From: Orlajensenia leifsoniae
GTDB lineage: Bacteria > Actinomycetota > Actinomycetes > Actinomycetales > Microbacteriaceae
Assembly (NCBI RefSeq): GCF_004570845.1
Contig: NZ_SPQZ01000001.1
Span: 372,001 to 436,000, forward strand
Length of the DNA: 64,000 nt
Reading direction: 5' to 3'
Each line of letters starts with the position of its first letter. Position 1 is the stretch's first letter. Positions 1 through 8,862 of the stretch are shown one piece after another. The translations under genes were made by a program, and so were the position numbers. The notes beneath the pieces were generated by a model. The model was not told the origin of the DNA, did not search any database, and worked only from the letters and a program-made list of their open reading frames with translations.

Positions 1-328
1 TCTTCGCGCGCAGGGCCTCGACGACGCTGTTGCGTCCGGTGACGATCTCGGCCTCTTCGCTCTTGGGCTTGGTGCGGCCCTGCGAGCGGGTGTCGGGGCG
101 ACCATTGGCCGCCGTGCGTCCCCCGGAGGAGTTCTTGCCGCCGGCAGCGGTGTAGCGCTCCTGCGCCGCCTTACGCTTGCCGGCGGGGTGGTACGGGCGG
201 TCCTCGGCCTTGGGGGTGGGCTTCTTGCCCTCTAGAGCCTGGCGGCCCTGCCCGCCCGAGCCCACCTGGGGACCCTTCTTGCCCTTGCGTACCGCGCCAG
301 CGCGCGACTTGCCGCTACTCGACTTCAT
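1..328 (-). CDS. rlmB: 23S rRNA 2'-O-methyltransferase RlmB (TrmH/SpoU family), N-terminal part, cut by window edge
   Basis: The visible 109 codons encode a long Lys/Gly/Arg-rich basic tail (starting [11 protein letters not shown]), typical of actinobacterial TrmH-family rRNA methyltransferases. They end in [12 protein letters not shown], which opens the substrate-binding domain of RlmB. The SPOUT catalytic domain lies outside the window. The family methylates a 23S rRNA guanosine. The ATG overlaps the cysS stop in an ATGA, so the two genes are translationally coupled, an order common in Actinobacteria. RlmB is inferred over other TrmH members from the cysS neighbour and the opening motif. 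Confidence 0.82.
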   Translation of the reverse strand, partial: MKSSSGKSRAGAVRKGKKGPQVGSGGQGRQALEGKKPTPKAEDRPYHPAGKRKAAQERYTAAGGKNSSGGRTAANGRPDTRSQGRTKPKSEEAEIVTGRNSVVEALRAK

Positions 329-1743
329 GATTCAAGACTCCAATGCGCACCCGTCGGGGTGTCTTCGATGGTGATGCCCGCCGCAGAGAGCTCCGCGCGG
401 ATGCGATCAGCTGTCGCCCAGTCCTTTTCCGTACGTGCGTCGGATCGATCGACGAGAAGGCGACCTACCAGCATAGCAAGAGCCTGCTCGGACGCCGCAT
501 CGCCCGAATTCGCCCACTCGGGCGCTCCCGGATCGATGCCGAGGACCCGCACCATGGCGAGCACGGAGCCGTGGGCGGATGCCGCAGCTCCGAGATCCTC
601 CGCATCGAGCGCCGCGTTCCCCGCCCGCACGGTGTCGTGCAGCACGGCGAGGGCCTGCGGCACGGCGAGATCGTCGTCCATCGCCTCTGCGAAGGCATCG
701 GGAACCTGGATCGCCCCCGTCGACGCGAAGCGGGTGTCGGCGAGGCGCCGGGCGGCCCGATCGAGGAAGCCCGCGATGCGGTCGACGGCCGCCTGTGCCT
801 CGGCGAGCCCGCCGGGGCTGTAGTCGAGAGTCGACCTGTAATGGGCCTGGCCGAGCAGGTAGCGCACGGCGAGAGGCGAGGCCGCTTCGAGGAGCTCGGA
901 GGCGAACACGGAGTTGCCGAGCGACTTCGACATCTTCTGGCCCGCCACGTTCACGAGACCGTTGTGCACCCAGTAGCTCGCGAACGGCAGGCCTGCGGCC
1001 GTCGACTGCGCGAGCTCGTTCTCGTGGTGCGGGAAGCGCAGGTCGAGGCCGCCGCCGTGGATGTCGAAGGCGTCACCGAGATAGCGCTGCGACATCGCCG
1101 AGCACTCGATGTGCCAGCCCGGTCGGCCGGCGCCCCACGGCGACGGCCACGACGCCGATGCCGGCTCGGTCTCCTTCGCGCCCTTCCAGAGCGCGAAGTC
1201 GCGCGGGTCGCGCTTGCCCCGGGGATCGGCATCCGTCGCCGCTTCCATGTTGTCGCGGTTCTGGCGCGTGAGCTCGCCGTAGGCCGGCCAGCTCGCCGTG
1301 TCGAAGTAGACGTCGCCCGTGCCGTCGGCGGCCGCGTAGGCATGGCCGCGCTCGATGAGCACGGCGATGAGGTGCTGCATGCGATCGACGGATGCGGTCG
1401 CCCGCGGCTCGTAGGTCGGGGGCAGGATGCCGAGCCTGGTGTAACCGGCCGTGAACTCAAGCTCCACCCTGTAGGCGAGAGCCCACCACTCCTCGGCCGA
1501 CTCGGCCACGCCGGCGAGGATCTTGTCGTCGATGTCGGTGACGTTGCGCACGAAGGTGACGTCGTTGCCGCCGTGGTCGAGCCAGCGCCGCAGGATGTCG
1601 TACACGAGGGCGCTGCGCAGGTGCCCGATGTGCGGGCTCGACTGCACGGTTGGCCCGCACACGTAGATGCCGACGCGTCCGGGAACGAGGGGAACGAAGT
1701 CGCGGAGCGACTGGGTCTTCGAGTCGTAGAGGCGCACGGTCAC
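325..1743 (-). CDS. cysS: cysteine--tRNA ligase
   Basis: This 472-residue class I aminoacyl-tRNA synthetase charges tRNA-Cys in the cytoplasm. It shows the zinc-site Cys29 in CGPTV, the HIGH signature at residues 38-41, a second zinc-ligand region (ECSAM, near 215) and the KMSKS loop ([11 protein letters not shown]). Length is normal for bacterial CysS. The start is GTG at 1743. A TAGTCT hexamer ends seven bases upstream, so the message is probably leaderless. It overlaps rlmB by four bases and follows ispDF on the same strand. Confidence 0.97.
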   Translation of the reverse strand: MTVRLYDSKTQSLRDFVPLVPGRVGIYVCGPTVQSSPHIGHLRSALVYDILRRWLDHGGNDVTFVRNVTDIDDKILAGVAESAEEWWALAYRVELEFTAGYTRLGILPPTYEPRATASVDRMQHLIAVLIERGHAYAAADGTGDVYFDTASWPAYGELTRQNRDNMEAATDADPRGKRDPRDFALWKGAKETEPASASWPSPWGAGRPGWHIECSAMSQRYLGDAFDIHGGGLDLRFPHHENELAQSTAAGLPFASYWVHNGLVNVAGQKMSKSLGNSVFASELLEAASPLAVRYLLGQAHYRSTLDYSPGGLAEAQAAVDRIAGFLDRAARRLADTRFASTGAIQVPDAFAEAMDDDLAVPQALAVLHDTVRAGNAALDAEDLGAAASAHGSVLAMVRVLGIDPGAPEWANSGDAASEQALAMLVGRLLVDRSDARTEKDWATADRIRAELSAAGITIEDTPTGAHWSLES

Positions 1744-1782
1744 GGAATCCAGACTAGCGGCGGCAGCGCGCCTCGCCCGGAA

Positions 1783-2976
1783 TCAGCGCTCGGTCAGCAG
1801 CGCCGTCGCGATGGCGGCGATGCCCTCGCCCCGGCCCGTGAACCCGAGCCCGTCGGTCGTGGTCGCCGAGACGCTCACCGGCGCGCCCAGCGCAGCACTC
1901 AGCACGGCCTCGGCCTCGGCGCGGCGTGGGGACAGCTTGGGGCGGTTGCCGAGCACCTGCACCGACACGTTGCCGATGATGAAGCCGGCCGCCTCGACGA
2001 GGCGCCGCGCCTCGGCGAGGAAGACGGCGCCGTGGGCTCCGGAGAACGCGGGGTCCGACGTGCCGAACACTCCCCCGACGTCGCCCAGCCCTGCCGCTGC
2101 GAGCAGCGCGTCGCAGATGGCGTGGCTCGCGGCGTCGCCGTCGCTGTGGCCGGAGAGACCGACCTGCCCCGGCCAGTGCAGGCCGACGAGCCAGAGCTCC
2201 TCCGAGGGATCGTCGCTGAAGGCGTGCACGTCGGTGCCGGTTCCGACGCGGAACGCGGATGCCGCGGGCCGGGCGGGGGCGGCATCCGTCACCAGCTGAT
2301 CGGCGCGGGCGAGGTCCCAGGCCGTCGTCACCTTGAAGGCGAGGGGGTCGCCGGAGATGGCGCGCACGTCTCCCCCGGCTGCCGCGACGAGGGCGGCATC
2401 GTCGGTGTGGTCGTCGGCGGCGTCGGCGTAGGCGACGTCGAGCTGGACGCGGGGGAAGCCCTGCGGGGTCTGCACGGCCGAGAGCTGCGACCTGCCGACG
2501 GTCTCGAGGATGCGCCCGTCGACGTCGACCCGCTTGATGGTGTCTGCGACGGCGAGGCCGGGGATGACACCGGCTCCCGTGGCGCGCACGGCGGCGATGA
2601 CGGCCTCGTGCTGGCGCGTCGGGGTGAGGGCACGGGCGGCGTCGTGCACCAGGACGACGCTCACCGAATCGACGACGGCGCCGAGACCTGCCGCGACGGA
2701 CTCCTGTCGCGTCGCGCCTCCCGTCACCAGGGTGAGGTGCCCGGATGCCGGTCCGGCGACTTCGGCGCAGATGGAGCGCGCCTCCTCCAGTCCGTCGGCC
2801 GGCGCGACGACGACGACCTGCACGGCCTCGGGGAGGGCGAACACCGCGCTCAGGGCGTGCGCGAGCAGAGGCCGGCCCGCGAGCTCGACGAAGGCCTTCG
2901 GCATCCCGAGCCCGAGACGCGTGCCGCTGCCGGCGGCGACCACGATGACGGCGACATCCGGAGGCGATTCAGTCAT
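1783..2976 (-). CDS. ispDF: bifunctional IspD/IspF isoprenoid enzyme (MEP pathway)
   Basis: This 397-residue fusion does two steps of the non-mevalonate isoprenoid pathway. The N-terminal IspD domain (about 1-230) has the nucleotide-binding start [11 protein letters not shown] and [10 protein letters not shown], and transfers CMP to methylerythritol phosphate. The C-terminal IspF domain (about 240-397) starts [12 protein letters not shown] and contains [11 protein letters not shown], whose Asp/His bind the divalent metal of cyclodiphosphate synthase. Such fusions occur in several bacterial groups. TAGCCT sits six bases before the ATG, so a leaderless start is likely. carD lies upstream in the same direction, separated by a hairpin. 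Confidence 0.96.
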   Translation of the reverse strand: MTESPPDVAVIVVAAGSGTRLGLGMPKAFVELAGRPLLAHALSAVFALPEAVQVVVVAPADGLEEARSICAEVAGPASGHLTLVTGGATRQESVAAGLGAVVDSVSVVLVHDAARALTPTRQHEAVIAAVRATGAGVIPGLAVADTIKRVDVDGRILETVGRSQLSAVQTPQGFPRVQLDVAYADAADDHTDDAALVAAAGGDVRAISGDPLAFKVTTAWDLARADQLVTDAAPARPAASAFRVGTGTDVHAFSDDPSEELWLVGLHWPGQVGLSGHSDGDAASHAICDALLAAAGLGDVGGVFGTSDPAFSGAHGAVFLAEARRLVEAAGFIIGNVSVQVLGNRPKLSPRRAEAEAVLSAALGAPVSVSATTTDGLGFTGRGEGIAAIATALLTER

Positions 2977-3020
2977 GAGCCGAGGCTATCGCGTGAGCAT
3001 CCGGGCCCCGACAATGCGAA

Positions 3021-3049
3021 ACGCGCCTCCCCGTGGTGGGGAGACGCGT
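3021..3049 (-). terminator. stem-loop after carD
   Basis: Two 12-base arms (3021-3032 and 3038-3049) pair with a single C/A mismatch around a five-base loop, just downstream of the carD stop. The minus-strand sequence after the stem is only weakly T-rich. It probably ends or attenuates carD transcription before ispDF. Confidence 0.6.
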
Positions 3050-3075
3050 CTCGGATGATCTGGTGGACCGACCGG

Positions 3076-3558
3076 CTAGGAGGCGAGAACCTCGTCGAGC
3101 ACGGTGGACGCCTTCTCCTCGTCGGTCTTCTCGGCGAGCGCGAGCTCGGAGATGAGGATCTGGCGGGCCTTGGCGAGCATGCGCTTCTCGCCGGCCGAGA
3201 GGCCGCGGTCCTGATCGCGGCGCCACAGGTCGCGGACGACCTCGGACACCTTGATGACGTCTCCAGAAGCGAGCTTCTCGAGATTGGCCTTGTAACGACG
3301 TGACCAGTTGGTCGGTTCCTCGGTGAACGGGGCACGCAGCACCTCGAACACGCGGTCGAGGCCCTCCCGTCCGATGACGTCTCGCACGCCGACGAGGTCG
3401 ACGTTCTCAGCGGGAACTTCGATCGTGAGATCGCCCTGCGTGACGTTCAGCTTGAGGTAGACCTTCTCTTCGCCCTTGATGATCCTGGTCTTGACTTCGG
3501 TGATGGTTGCCGCACCATGATGCGGGTAAACGACGGTTTCGCCGACCTCGAAAAGCAT
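3076..3558 (-). CDS. carD: CarD family transcriptional regulator
   Basis: This is a 160-residue RNA polymerase-binding factor that stabilises open promoter complexes, notably at rRNA promoters, and is widespread in Actinobacteria. The start [17 protein letters not shown] begins the Tudor-like RNA polymerase interaction domain. The helical C-terminal DNA-binding half includes ERKMLAKARQ-like sequence (here [16 protein letters not shown]). A longer reading frame extends upstream to 3825, but the family length, the start motif and a GAAGGGA ribosome-binding site place the start at 3558. It is divergent from a lipoprotein gene across about 175 bases that must hold both promoters. Confidence 0.95.
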   Translation of the reverse strand: MLFEVGETVVYPHHGAATITEVKTRIIKGEEKVYLKLNVTQGDLTIEVPAENVDLVGVRDVIGREGLDRVFEVLRAPFTEEPTNWSRRYKANLEKLASGDVIKVSEVVRDLWRRDQDRGLSAGEKRMLAKARQILISELALAEKTDEEKASTVLDEVLAS

Positions 3559-3733
3559 GAATATATGTCCCTTCAGCAACCTCCAGAATACCACAGGCTG
3601 CATGGTGGTAAGGTTCGCCTCCGCCAGCGCCCCGCGCGCCCGCGAGACCGCTCGTGCGCTAGGCTCGACACCGGATTTCATAGCGCCCGGCCACGGGTTC
3701 CCGTCATGGGGGGCGCAGAGCTTGGGAGGCACT

Positions 3734-4243
3734 GTGAGAGGGCGTATCGCGTCATCCGTCATCGTTGCGGCTGCGATCATCGTCGGCACCGCCGGCTGCG
3801 GCCTGGTCGCACCGCAGGCGACCACGTACCACTACTTCGCCAGCGACGGCGTGAGCGGCGACATCGGTGAGATCGGCATCCGCAACGCCGTCATCGTGAC
3901 CGACAAGGGCAAGCTCGGAAACCTCGTCGTCACCATCGTGAACTCCGGCTCCGAAGATGCCGAGATCACCGTGCAGCACGAGTCGTCCAGCGGTAAGAAG
4001 ACCGTCACGATCGACGCCCCGGCCAACGAGACCACCCTCTTCGGTCCGGCGGGCGGCGAGCAGGTGCTGCTGCGTGACCTCGACGCCCAGGCCGGTTCGC
4101 TCCTGGACGTGTACTTCCAGTACGGCGACGAGCAGGGCGAGGACCTCCAGGTTCCCGTGCTCGACGGCGGCCTGCCCGAGTACTCCGATCTGCTGCCGAT
4201 CGACGTGATCACGGGCAAGCTCGACGAGGTCGTCGCCCAGTAA
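3734..4243 (+). CDS. putative lipoprotein of unknown function
   Basis: This 169-residue protein starts at GTG 3734, with GGGAGGC as ribosome-binding site. It has a short basic N-terminus, one hydrophobic segment and a lipobox-like VGTAGC, then an acidic beta-rich region (about 25-165) with [22 protein letters not shown] character. This looks like a small immunoglobulin-like or copper-chaperone-like beta sandwich, but no diagnostic motif is visible. The export signal is seen; the function is not. An open frame extends 5' into the carD promoter, but the lipobox fixes the real start. A strong hairpin follows the stop. Confidence 0.8.
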   Translation: MRGRIASSVIVAAAIIVGTAGCGLVAPQATTYHYFASDGVSGDIGEIGIRNAVIVTDKGKLGNLVVTIVNSGSEDAEITVQHESSSGKKTVTIDAPANETTLFGPAGGEQVLLRDLDAQAGSLLDVYFQYGDEQGEDLQVPVLDGGLPEYSDLLPIDVITGKLDEVVAQ

Positions 4244-4270
4244 CGCCGTTCGGCGGCATCCGCCCGCAGA

Positions 4271-4313
4271 AACGAGAACGCCCGGCCTCCACGAGGACCG
4301 GGCGTTCTTCGTT
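4271..4313. terminator. bidirectional terminator hairpin
   Basis: Arms AACGAGAACGCCCGG (4271-4285) and CCGGGCGTTCTTCGTT (4298-4313) pair with one bulge. The hairpin lies between the convergent lipoprotein gene and regX3 and could serve both strands. Confidence 0.8.
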
Positions 4314-4330
4314 GCAGCGGATGGGTGGGG

Positions 4331-5011
4331 CTACTCCTCGAAGCGGTAGCCGAGACCGCGCACCGTGACCAGCATCCGCGGCTCCGACGGAGTCTTCTCG
4401 ATGCGGGACCGTATGCGCTTGATGTGCACGTCGAGCGTCTTGGTGTCACCGAAGTAGTCGCTGCCCCACACCCTGTCGATGAGCTGACCGCGGGTCAGCA
4501 CGCGTCCGGCGTTGCGCAGCAGGAACTCGAGCAGCTCGAACTCCTTGAGCGGCATCGGGGTCACGACGCCGTCGACCGCGACGGTGTGCCGCTCGATGTC
4601 CATCCGCACGCTTCCGGCCTCGAGCAGGGTGCCCTCGTCGCGGTCGTCGTCGGTGTGGCGGCGCAGGATGGCGCGGATGCGGGCGAGCAGCTCGCGGGTG
4701 GAGTACGGCTTGGTGACGTAGTCGTCGGCGCCGAGCTCGAGGCCCACGACGACGTCGACCTCGGAGTCCTTGGCAGTCAGCATGATGATCGGCACGCTCG
4801 AGCGGGTGCGGATCTCGCGGCAGACCTCGGTGCCGGAGAGTCCCGGGAGCATGAGGTCGAGCAGGATGAGGTCTGCGCCCGTGCGGTCGAACTCGGTCAG
4901 TGCGCTCGGCCCGTCGGCCGCGACGGTCATGTCGTAGCCCTCGCGCTCGAGCAGGAAGGCGAGCGGTTCGCTCAGTGCGGTCTCGTCTTCGACCAGGAGG
5001 ATGCGTGTCAC
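4331..5011 (-). CDS. regX3: OmpR-family response regulator, RegX3 type (phosphate)
   Basis: This 226-residue regulator has a receiver domain (1-120) with acidic residues in LLVEDE, phosphoacceptor Asp52 in LLDLMLPG and the conserved Lys in VTKPY. A winged-helix DNA-binding domain follows (about 130-226; RGLGYRFEE at the end). It starts at GTG, overlapping the senX3 stop in a GTGA. The adjoining kinase and divergent phoU are the classic actinobacterial senX3-regX3-phoU arrangement, so it should activate phosphate-starvation genes such as pstS, which carries a PHO-box-like array here. The name rests on context and similarity. Confidence 0.93.
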   Translation of the reverse strand: MTRILLVEDETALSEPLAFLLEREGYDMTVAADGPSALTEFDRTGADLILLDLMLPGLSGTEVCREIRTRSSVPIIMLTAKDSEVDVVVGLELGADDYVTKPYSTRELLARIRAILRRHTDDDRDEGTLLEAGSVRMDIERHTVAVDGVVTPMPLKEFELLEFLLRNAGRVLTRGQLIDRVWGSDYFGDTKTLDVHIKRIRSRIEKTPSEPRMLVTVRGLGYRFEE

Positions 5012-6162
5012 TGGGGGTCCTTTTCAGCCTTGACGGCGTCGATCGGTGCTTCGGGGAGACGGATGGTGAAGGTGGAGCCGCGACCCGACTGCGACCACAC
5101 ACGGACGTCGCCGCCGTGGTTCTGCACGGCGTGCTTGACGATGCTGAGGCCGAGGCCGGTGCCGCCGGTGTTGCGCGAGCGCGCCTCGTCGACGCGGAAG
5201 AAGCGCTCGAAGACGCGATCGAGGTCTTCCTCCGGGATTCCGACTCCTTGGTCGGTGACCGCGATCTCGACCGCACCGTCGGTGCTCTTGACGCCGACTC
5301 CCACCCGCGTTCCCGGCAGGGAGTAGTTGATGGCGTTCGCGATGAGGTTGTTCACGGCCATCACGAGCAGCGACTCGTCGCCGAGAACCTCGGCCCGACT
5401 CTTGTTGCGCACGGCGAGGACGATGTCGCGCGCCTCGGCGACGACGCGGTTCTGGTCGACCGCCGCGGCCACGATCTCGTCGACGGAGACGAGATCGGGC
5501 TTGGAGAGCACGTCCTGGGACTGCAACCGCGACAGGTCGATGATGTCCTGGGTGATGCGCGCGAGCCTGGCCGACTCCTGGGTGAGCCGGTGCGTGAAGC
5601 GTCGCACCTGCGCCGGCTCGTCCGCGGCCATGTCGATGGCCTCGGCGAGCAGGCCGACCGAGGCGATCGGGGTCTTCAGCTCGTGCGAGATGTTCGCGAT
5701 GAAGTCTCGACGCACGTCGTCGAGGCGCTGCGAATCGGTGAGGTCGTCACCCAGCAGGAGCACGTAGCGGGATCCGAGCCGAGCCGCCCGCACGTCGAGC
5801 ACGATGTTCGACTCGCCGAAACGGCTGCGCGCGATGGTGAGCTGCTCGGCGACGGGCTCCCCTGTTCGACGGACTCGAGCGACGATCTCGATGAGCTCCG
5901 GATGCACCAGGGCGTCGAGGCGCACCAGCCCGAGGACGAGCGCGGCATGCGACGACGCCAGCACGTTGTTCGAGGGATCCACGACCACGGCCGGGGTCTC
6001 GAGGGCGTCGATGACCTCCGCGATGCCGTCGGGCACCGACGGGTTGACCACTGTCGCGGCGTGCGTTCCGCGCCGCTCGGCGACATGCAGGAGCGCGATG
6101 AAGCCGCCCCCCACCACCAACCCGAGTGCCAGGGACAACAGCACCAGCCAGGTGGTATCCAT
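5008..6162 (-). CDS. senX3: sensor histidine kinase, SenX3 type
   Basis: This 384-residue kinase has one N-terminal membrane segment (about 3-23, LVLLSLALGLVVGGGFIALL) and a PAS-like sensor region (about 50-140). Then come a dimerisation domain with the phospho-acceptor His in FIANISHELKTP and a catalytic ATPase domain with N box and GTGLGLSIVK. It likely monitors phosphate uptake with PhoU/Pst and phosphorylates RegX3. The start at 6162 (MDTTWLVLL) is chosen because TACTCT lies exactly six bases upstream, consistent with a leaderless mRNA. A 14-codon upstream extension is possible but lacks support. Confidence 0.93.
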   Translation of the reverse strand: MDTTWLVLLSLALGLVVGGGFIALLHVAERRGTHAATVVNPSVPDGIAEVIDALETPAVVVDPSNNVLASSHAALVLGLVRLDALVHPELIEIVARVRRTGEPVAEQLTIARSRFGESNIVLDVRAARLGSRYVLLLGDDLTDSQRLDDVRRDFIANISHELKTPIASVGLLAEAIDMAADEPAQVRRFTHRLTQESARLARITQDIIDLSRLQSQDVLSKPDLVSVDEIVAAAVDQNRVVAEARDIVLAVRNKSRAEVLGDESLLVMAVNNLIANAINYSLPGTRVGVGVKSTDGAVEIAVTDQGVGIPEEDLDRVFERFFRVDEARSRNTGGTGLGLSIVKHAVQNHGGDVRVWSQSGRGSTFTIRLPEAPIDAVKAEKDPQ

Positions 6163-6234
6163 GGCATCAGAGTAATGTCTCCACCGAGCACCCGGCCGCC
6201 GCATCCGTCTCGCAGGAGGTCTACTTTAGGGAAT

Positions 6235-6267
6235 GTTCAAACCTGCGGCACCCGCCGTTAACCTTGG
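6235..6267 (+). promoter_or_regulatory. PHO-box-like direct repeats before phoU
   Basis: Three 11-base units lie in phase: GTTCAAACCTG (6235), CGGCACCCGCC (6246) and GTTAACCTTGG (6257). The outer units match the Streptomyces-type PHO consensus GTTCACC well, while the middle keeps only CACC. The array sits in the senX3-phoU intergenic region and may bind RegX3 to control either gene. Confidence 0.55.
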
Positions 6268-6353
6268 CTCGCAACGATGGGGTGGGGCCACGCGGGCTCC
6301 GTCTACCTGCATGCATTCCTGCGTGCGCATTCGAATGACAAGAGGATTCACAC

Positions 6354-7007
6354 GTGCGCGAAGTATTCCAGCTGGAACTCCGAGAGGTGCAGGATCGCCT
6401 CGTCGAGATCTCAGAACTCGTTGCGACGTCGATCGACAAGGCGACGCGCGCGTTCAACGAGTCCGATGTCGCCCTCGCCGAGGAGTGCATCGAGGATGAC
6501 GCTCGCATCGACGAGCTGGCCGTGGCCCTCGATGAGCTCGCCATCACGATCCTGGCGCGTCAGAACCCCGTCGCCCGCGACCTGCGCATCGTCGTGAGCG
6601 CGCTCCGCATCAGCGCATCGCTCGAGCGGATGGGCGACCTCGCCACGCACATCGCGCAGCTCGCCCGCTACCGCTTCCCCGACAAGGTCGTGCCGAAGAG
6701 CCTCCGCCCGACCTTCGCCGAGATGGGCCGACTCGATGTCGAGATCGCCCGCAAGCTCACCGAGCTGCTCAGCTCCCAGGAGGTCGAGCTCGCCGAGACC
6801 ATCCGCAACGACGACGACAAGATCGACGCACTGCACCTCAGCGTGTTCGACAAGGTGCTCGGTGAGAAGTGGAAGGGCGAGACCGTCGACACCGTCGACG
6901 CGACGCTGGCAAGCCGCTACCACGAGCGATTCGCCGACCACGCCGTGGCCATCGCCAAGAAGGTGCAGTACCTGGCGACGGGCGAATGGGTGCCCGAGAG
7001 CGCCTGA
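6354..7007 (+). CDS. phoU: phosphate signalling complex protein PhoU
   Basis: This 217-residue, all-helical cytoplasmic protein is built of two three-helix PhoU repeats (about 10-100 and 115-205). It has the metal-binding acidic pattern (ECIEDDARIDELA; ETIRNDDDKIDAL) and the conserved ERMGDLATHIAQLA. It links Pst transporter activity to the SenX3 kinase and damps the response when phosphate is plentiful. The start is GTG with AAGAGG nearby. It is divergent from senX3 and convergent with gpmA across a long palindrome. Confidence 0.95.
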   Translation: MREVFQLELREVQDRLVEISELVATSIDKATRAFNESDVALAEECIEDDARIDELAVALDELAITILARQNPVARDLRIVVSALRISASLERMGDLATHIAQLARYRFPDKVVPKSLRPTFAEMGRLDVEIARKLTELLSSQEVELAETIRNDDDKIDALHLSVFDKVLGEKWKGETVDTVDATLASRYHERFADHAVAIAKKVQYLATGEWVPESA

Positions 7008-7033
7008 GCGCGCCTCGTCCCGCTTTAACCTGA

Positions 7034-7108
7034 AAAGCGAGGAACTTCTCGCCTGAACCACCGCATCCGGGAGCCGGATGCCGTGATTCGGGAGAAGTTC
7101 CTCGCTTT
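7034..7108. terminator. long palindrome between phoU and gpmA, likely bidirectional terminator
   Basis: Outer arms of 17 perfectly paired bases (7034-7050 and 7092-7108, AAAGCGAGGAACTTCTC) enclose a second perfect hairpin, GCATCCGG-GAG-CCGGATGC (7063-7081). The element lies between convergent genes and is flanked by short A/T runs on both sides. The nested design resembles the other gene-end palindromes in this window. Confidence 0.72.
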
Positions 7109-7121
7109 GGGGTTTAAGCGG

Positions 7122-7874
7122 TTACTTCTTGCCCTGCGCGGCCACGGCGGCTGCGCCGGCTGCCGCCGCCTCCGGGTCGAGGTACTCGCCGGCACCGAGT
7201 GGGGCGAGGCTCTCGTCGAGGCGGTAGACGAGCGGGATGCCGGTCGGGATGTTGAGCTCGGCGATGTCGTCGTCCGAGATGCCGTCGAGGTGCTTGACGA
7301 GTGCGCGCAGCGAGTTGCCGTGGGCGGTCACCAGCACGGTCTTGCCCGCCTTCAGGTCGACCGAGATGTCGGACTCCCAGTAGGGCAGCATCCGGTCGAT
7401 GACGTCCTTCAGGCACTCGGTGCGCGGAAGGTCTGCATCGGGGAGGTCGGCATAGCGGGGGTCGCCGACTTGCGAGTACTCGGCGTCGTCCGCCAGCACG
7501 GGCGGCGGCACGTCGAAGGAGCGACGCCAGAGCTGGAACTGCTCGGGACCGTACTTCTCGAGAGTCTCGGCCTTGTCGAGGCCCTGGAGGGCGCCGTAGT
7601 GACGCTCGTTCAGACGCCAGGAGCGCCTCACGTCGATCCAGAGGCGGTCGGCCTCCTCGAGTGCGATGTCCGCGGTCTGGATCGCGCGGGTGAGCACCGA
7701 GGTGTGCAGAACGTCGGGCAGCAGGCCCGACTCGGCGAGCAGCTCGCCGGCGCGCTTGGCCTCGGCGCGGCCCTGGTCGGACAGGCGGACGTCGACCCAT
7801 CCGGTGAACAGGTTCTTCTGGTTCCAGTCGCTGTTTCCGTGGCGCAACAGGATGAGGGTGTAAGGCGCAGTCAT
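7122..7874 (-). CDS. gpmA: 2,3-bisphosphoglycerate-dependent phosphoglycerate mutase
   Basis: This 250-residue glycolytic enzyme interconverts 3- and 2-phosphoglycerate. It shows [10 protein letters not shown] (catalytic phospho-His), [13 protein letters not shown], the RAIQTA arginine, [15 protein letters not shown] and the second His in [12 protein letters not shown]. The C-terminus is Ala/Lys-rich. TAGATT lies six bases upstream of the ATG, suggesting a leaderless transcript. The divergent methyltransferase starts only 33 bases away. Confidence 0.97.
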   Translation of the reverse strand: MTAPYTLILLRHGNSDWNQKNLFTGWVDVRLSDQGRAEAKRAGELLAESGLLPDVLHTSVLTRAIQTADIALEEADRLWIDVRRSWRLNERHYGALQGLDKAETLEKYGPEQFQLWRRSFDVPPPVLADDAEYSQVGDPRYADLPDADLPRTECLKDVIDRMLPYWESDISVDLKAGKTVLVTAHGNSLRALVKHLDGISDDDIAELNIPTGIPLVYRLDESLAPLGAGEYLDPEAAAAGAAAVAAQGKK

Positions 7875-7907
7875 GGCTCCAATCTATCGCTTGCGATACT
7901 GGGGAGC

Positions 7908-8717
7908 ATGCCCGTCGGATCCGTCACCCGCGGCACCACGAACACCAACCGGCTGCGTCGCGTCGACCGCTGGATCGCGGAGCTGCCCGTCCTCCGCACC
8001 ACCGAGGACCCTCTCGTCGTCGACCTCGGATACGGCGCCAGCGGCGTGACGGCCCTCGAGCTGCACCAGCGGCTCACGAAGGCGCGCCCCGATGTCGAGA
8101 TCCTCGGCGTCGAGATCGAGCCCGGCCGGGTGCGCACGGCCACCGAGCAGCTCGCCATCGTGCGCGCCGGGACCACGGGCTTCGCCGCGGACGCCCGGGT
8201 GTCGTTCGCGCTCGGGGGCTTCGAGGTGCCGCTCCCCTCCGGTCGGCGGCCGGTCGTCATCCGTGCCTTCAACGTGCTGCGCCAGTACGACGAGGCCGAC
8301 GTTCTCGACGCCTGGGCGCTGATGACGTCGCGGCTCCAGCCCGGCGGAGTGCTCGTCGAGGGGACCTGCGACGAGATCGGCCGGATCTCGAGCTGGGTGG
8401 CGGTGACTCCGGATGCCGTGCAGACCCTCACGATCAGCCTGCGCCTCGCGGAGCTCGAGGCGCCGTCGGTCGTGGCCGAACGGCTGCCCAAGGCGCTCAT
8501 CCACCGGAACGTGCCCGGTGAGCGCATCCACGCCCTGCTCCTCGAGCTGGATCGCGCCTGGCAGGTGAACGCTCCACTCTCGGTCTACGGGCCGTCGCAA
8601 CGCTGGATCGCCGTCGTGCGGATGCTGGCGGATGCCGGCTGGCCCGTGCGCGGAGGCGTGCGGCGCTGGCGGCTCGGAGAGCTCACCGTGGACTGGGCGG
8701 CCGTGGCGCCGCTCTGA
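7908..8717 (+). CDS. class I SAM-dependent methyltransferase-like protein
   Basis: This 269-residue protein has a Rossmann methyltransferase pattern near its start: DPLVVDLGYGASGVTALEL (SAM-binding glycine motif), then LGVEIEP at the second strand and VVIRAFNVLRQY around residues 110-125. The substrate is unknown. ATG 7908 follows GGGGAGC and a possible GATACT -10. A frame extending upstream through gpmA is rejected because it would overlap that gene. It faces gpmA across 33 bases. Confidence 0.8.
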   Translation: MPVGSVTRGTTNTNRLRRVDRWIAELPVLRTTEDPLVVDLGYGASGVTALELHQRLTKARPDVEILGVEIEPGRVRTATEQLAIVRAGTTGFAADARVSFALGGFEVPLPSGRRPVVIRAFNVLRQYDEADVLDAWALMTSRLQPGGVLVEGTCDEIGRISSWVAVTPDAVQTLTISLRLAELEAPSVVAERLPKALIHRNVPGERIHALLLELDRAWQVNAPLSVYGPSQRWIAVVRMLADAGWPVRGGVRRWRLGELTVDWAAVAPL

Positions 8718-8862
8718 ACTCTGGCGCCACCTCCGCTGGCAGAGCCACAGACGCGCCAGCGGCTGCGGCGAAGCCGAGTTGCGGGATGGAATGGCGCTTC
8801 GGGGCGCTCGCTTCGCTCCCGTCCCTCTGCGCGCGGGTGGTGCTGAGCAGCGGGTACGGGTC
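8718..8862. repeat. gene-poor 145-base spacer with a degenerate copy of the CTGAGG/CTCAGCG palindromic repeat
   Basis: The spacer between the convergent methyltransferase and FUSC genes contains GGCGCTTCGGGGCGCTCGC followed by CTCCCGTCC. This resembles the right arm of the repeat copies at 36505-36590 and 51756-51854. No coding potential is evident. The match is by eye and imperfect. Confidence 0.35.

Noticed and set aside
343-3303. 986-codon plus-strand open frame
   Set aside because: It runs antisense across cysS, ispDF and the end of carD, which all have clear family motifs. High GC third positions keep antisense frames open.
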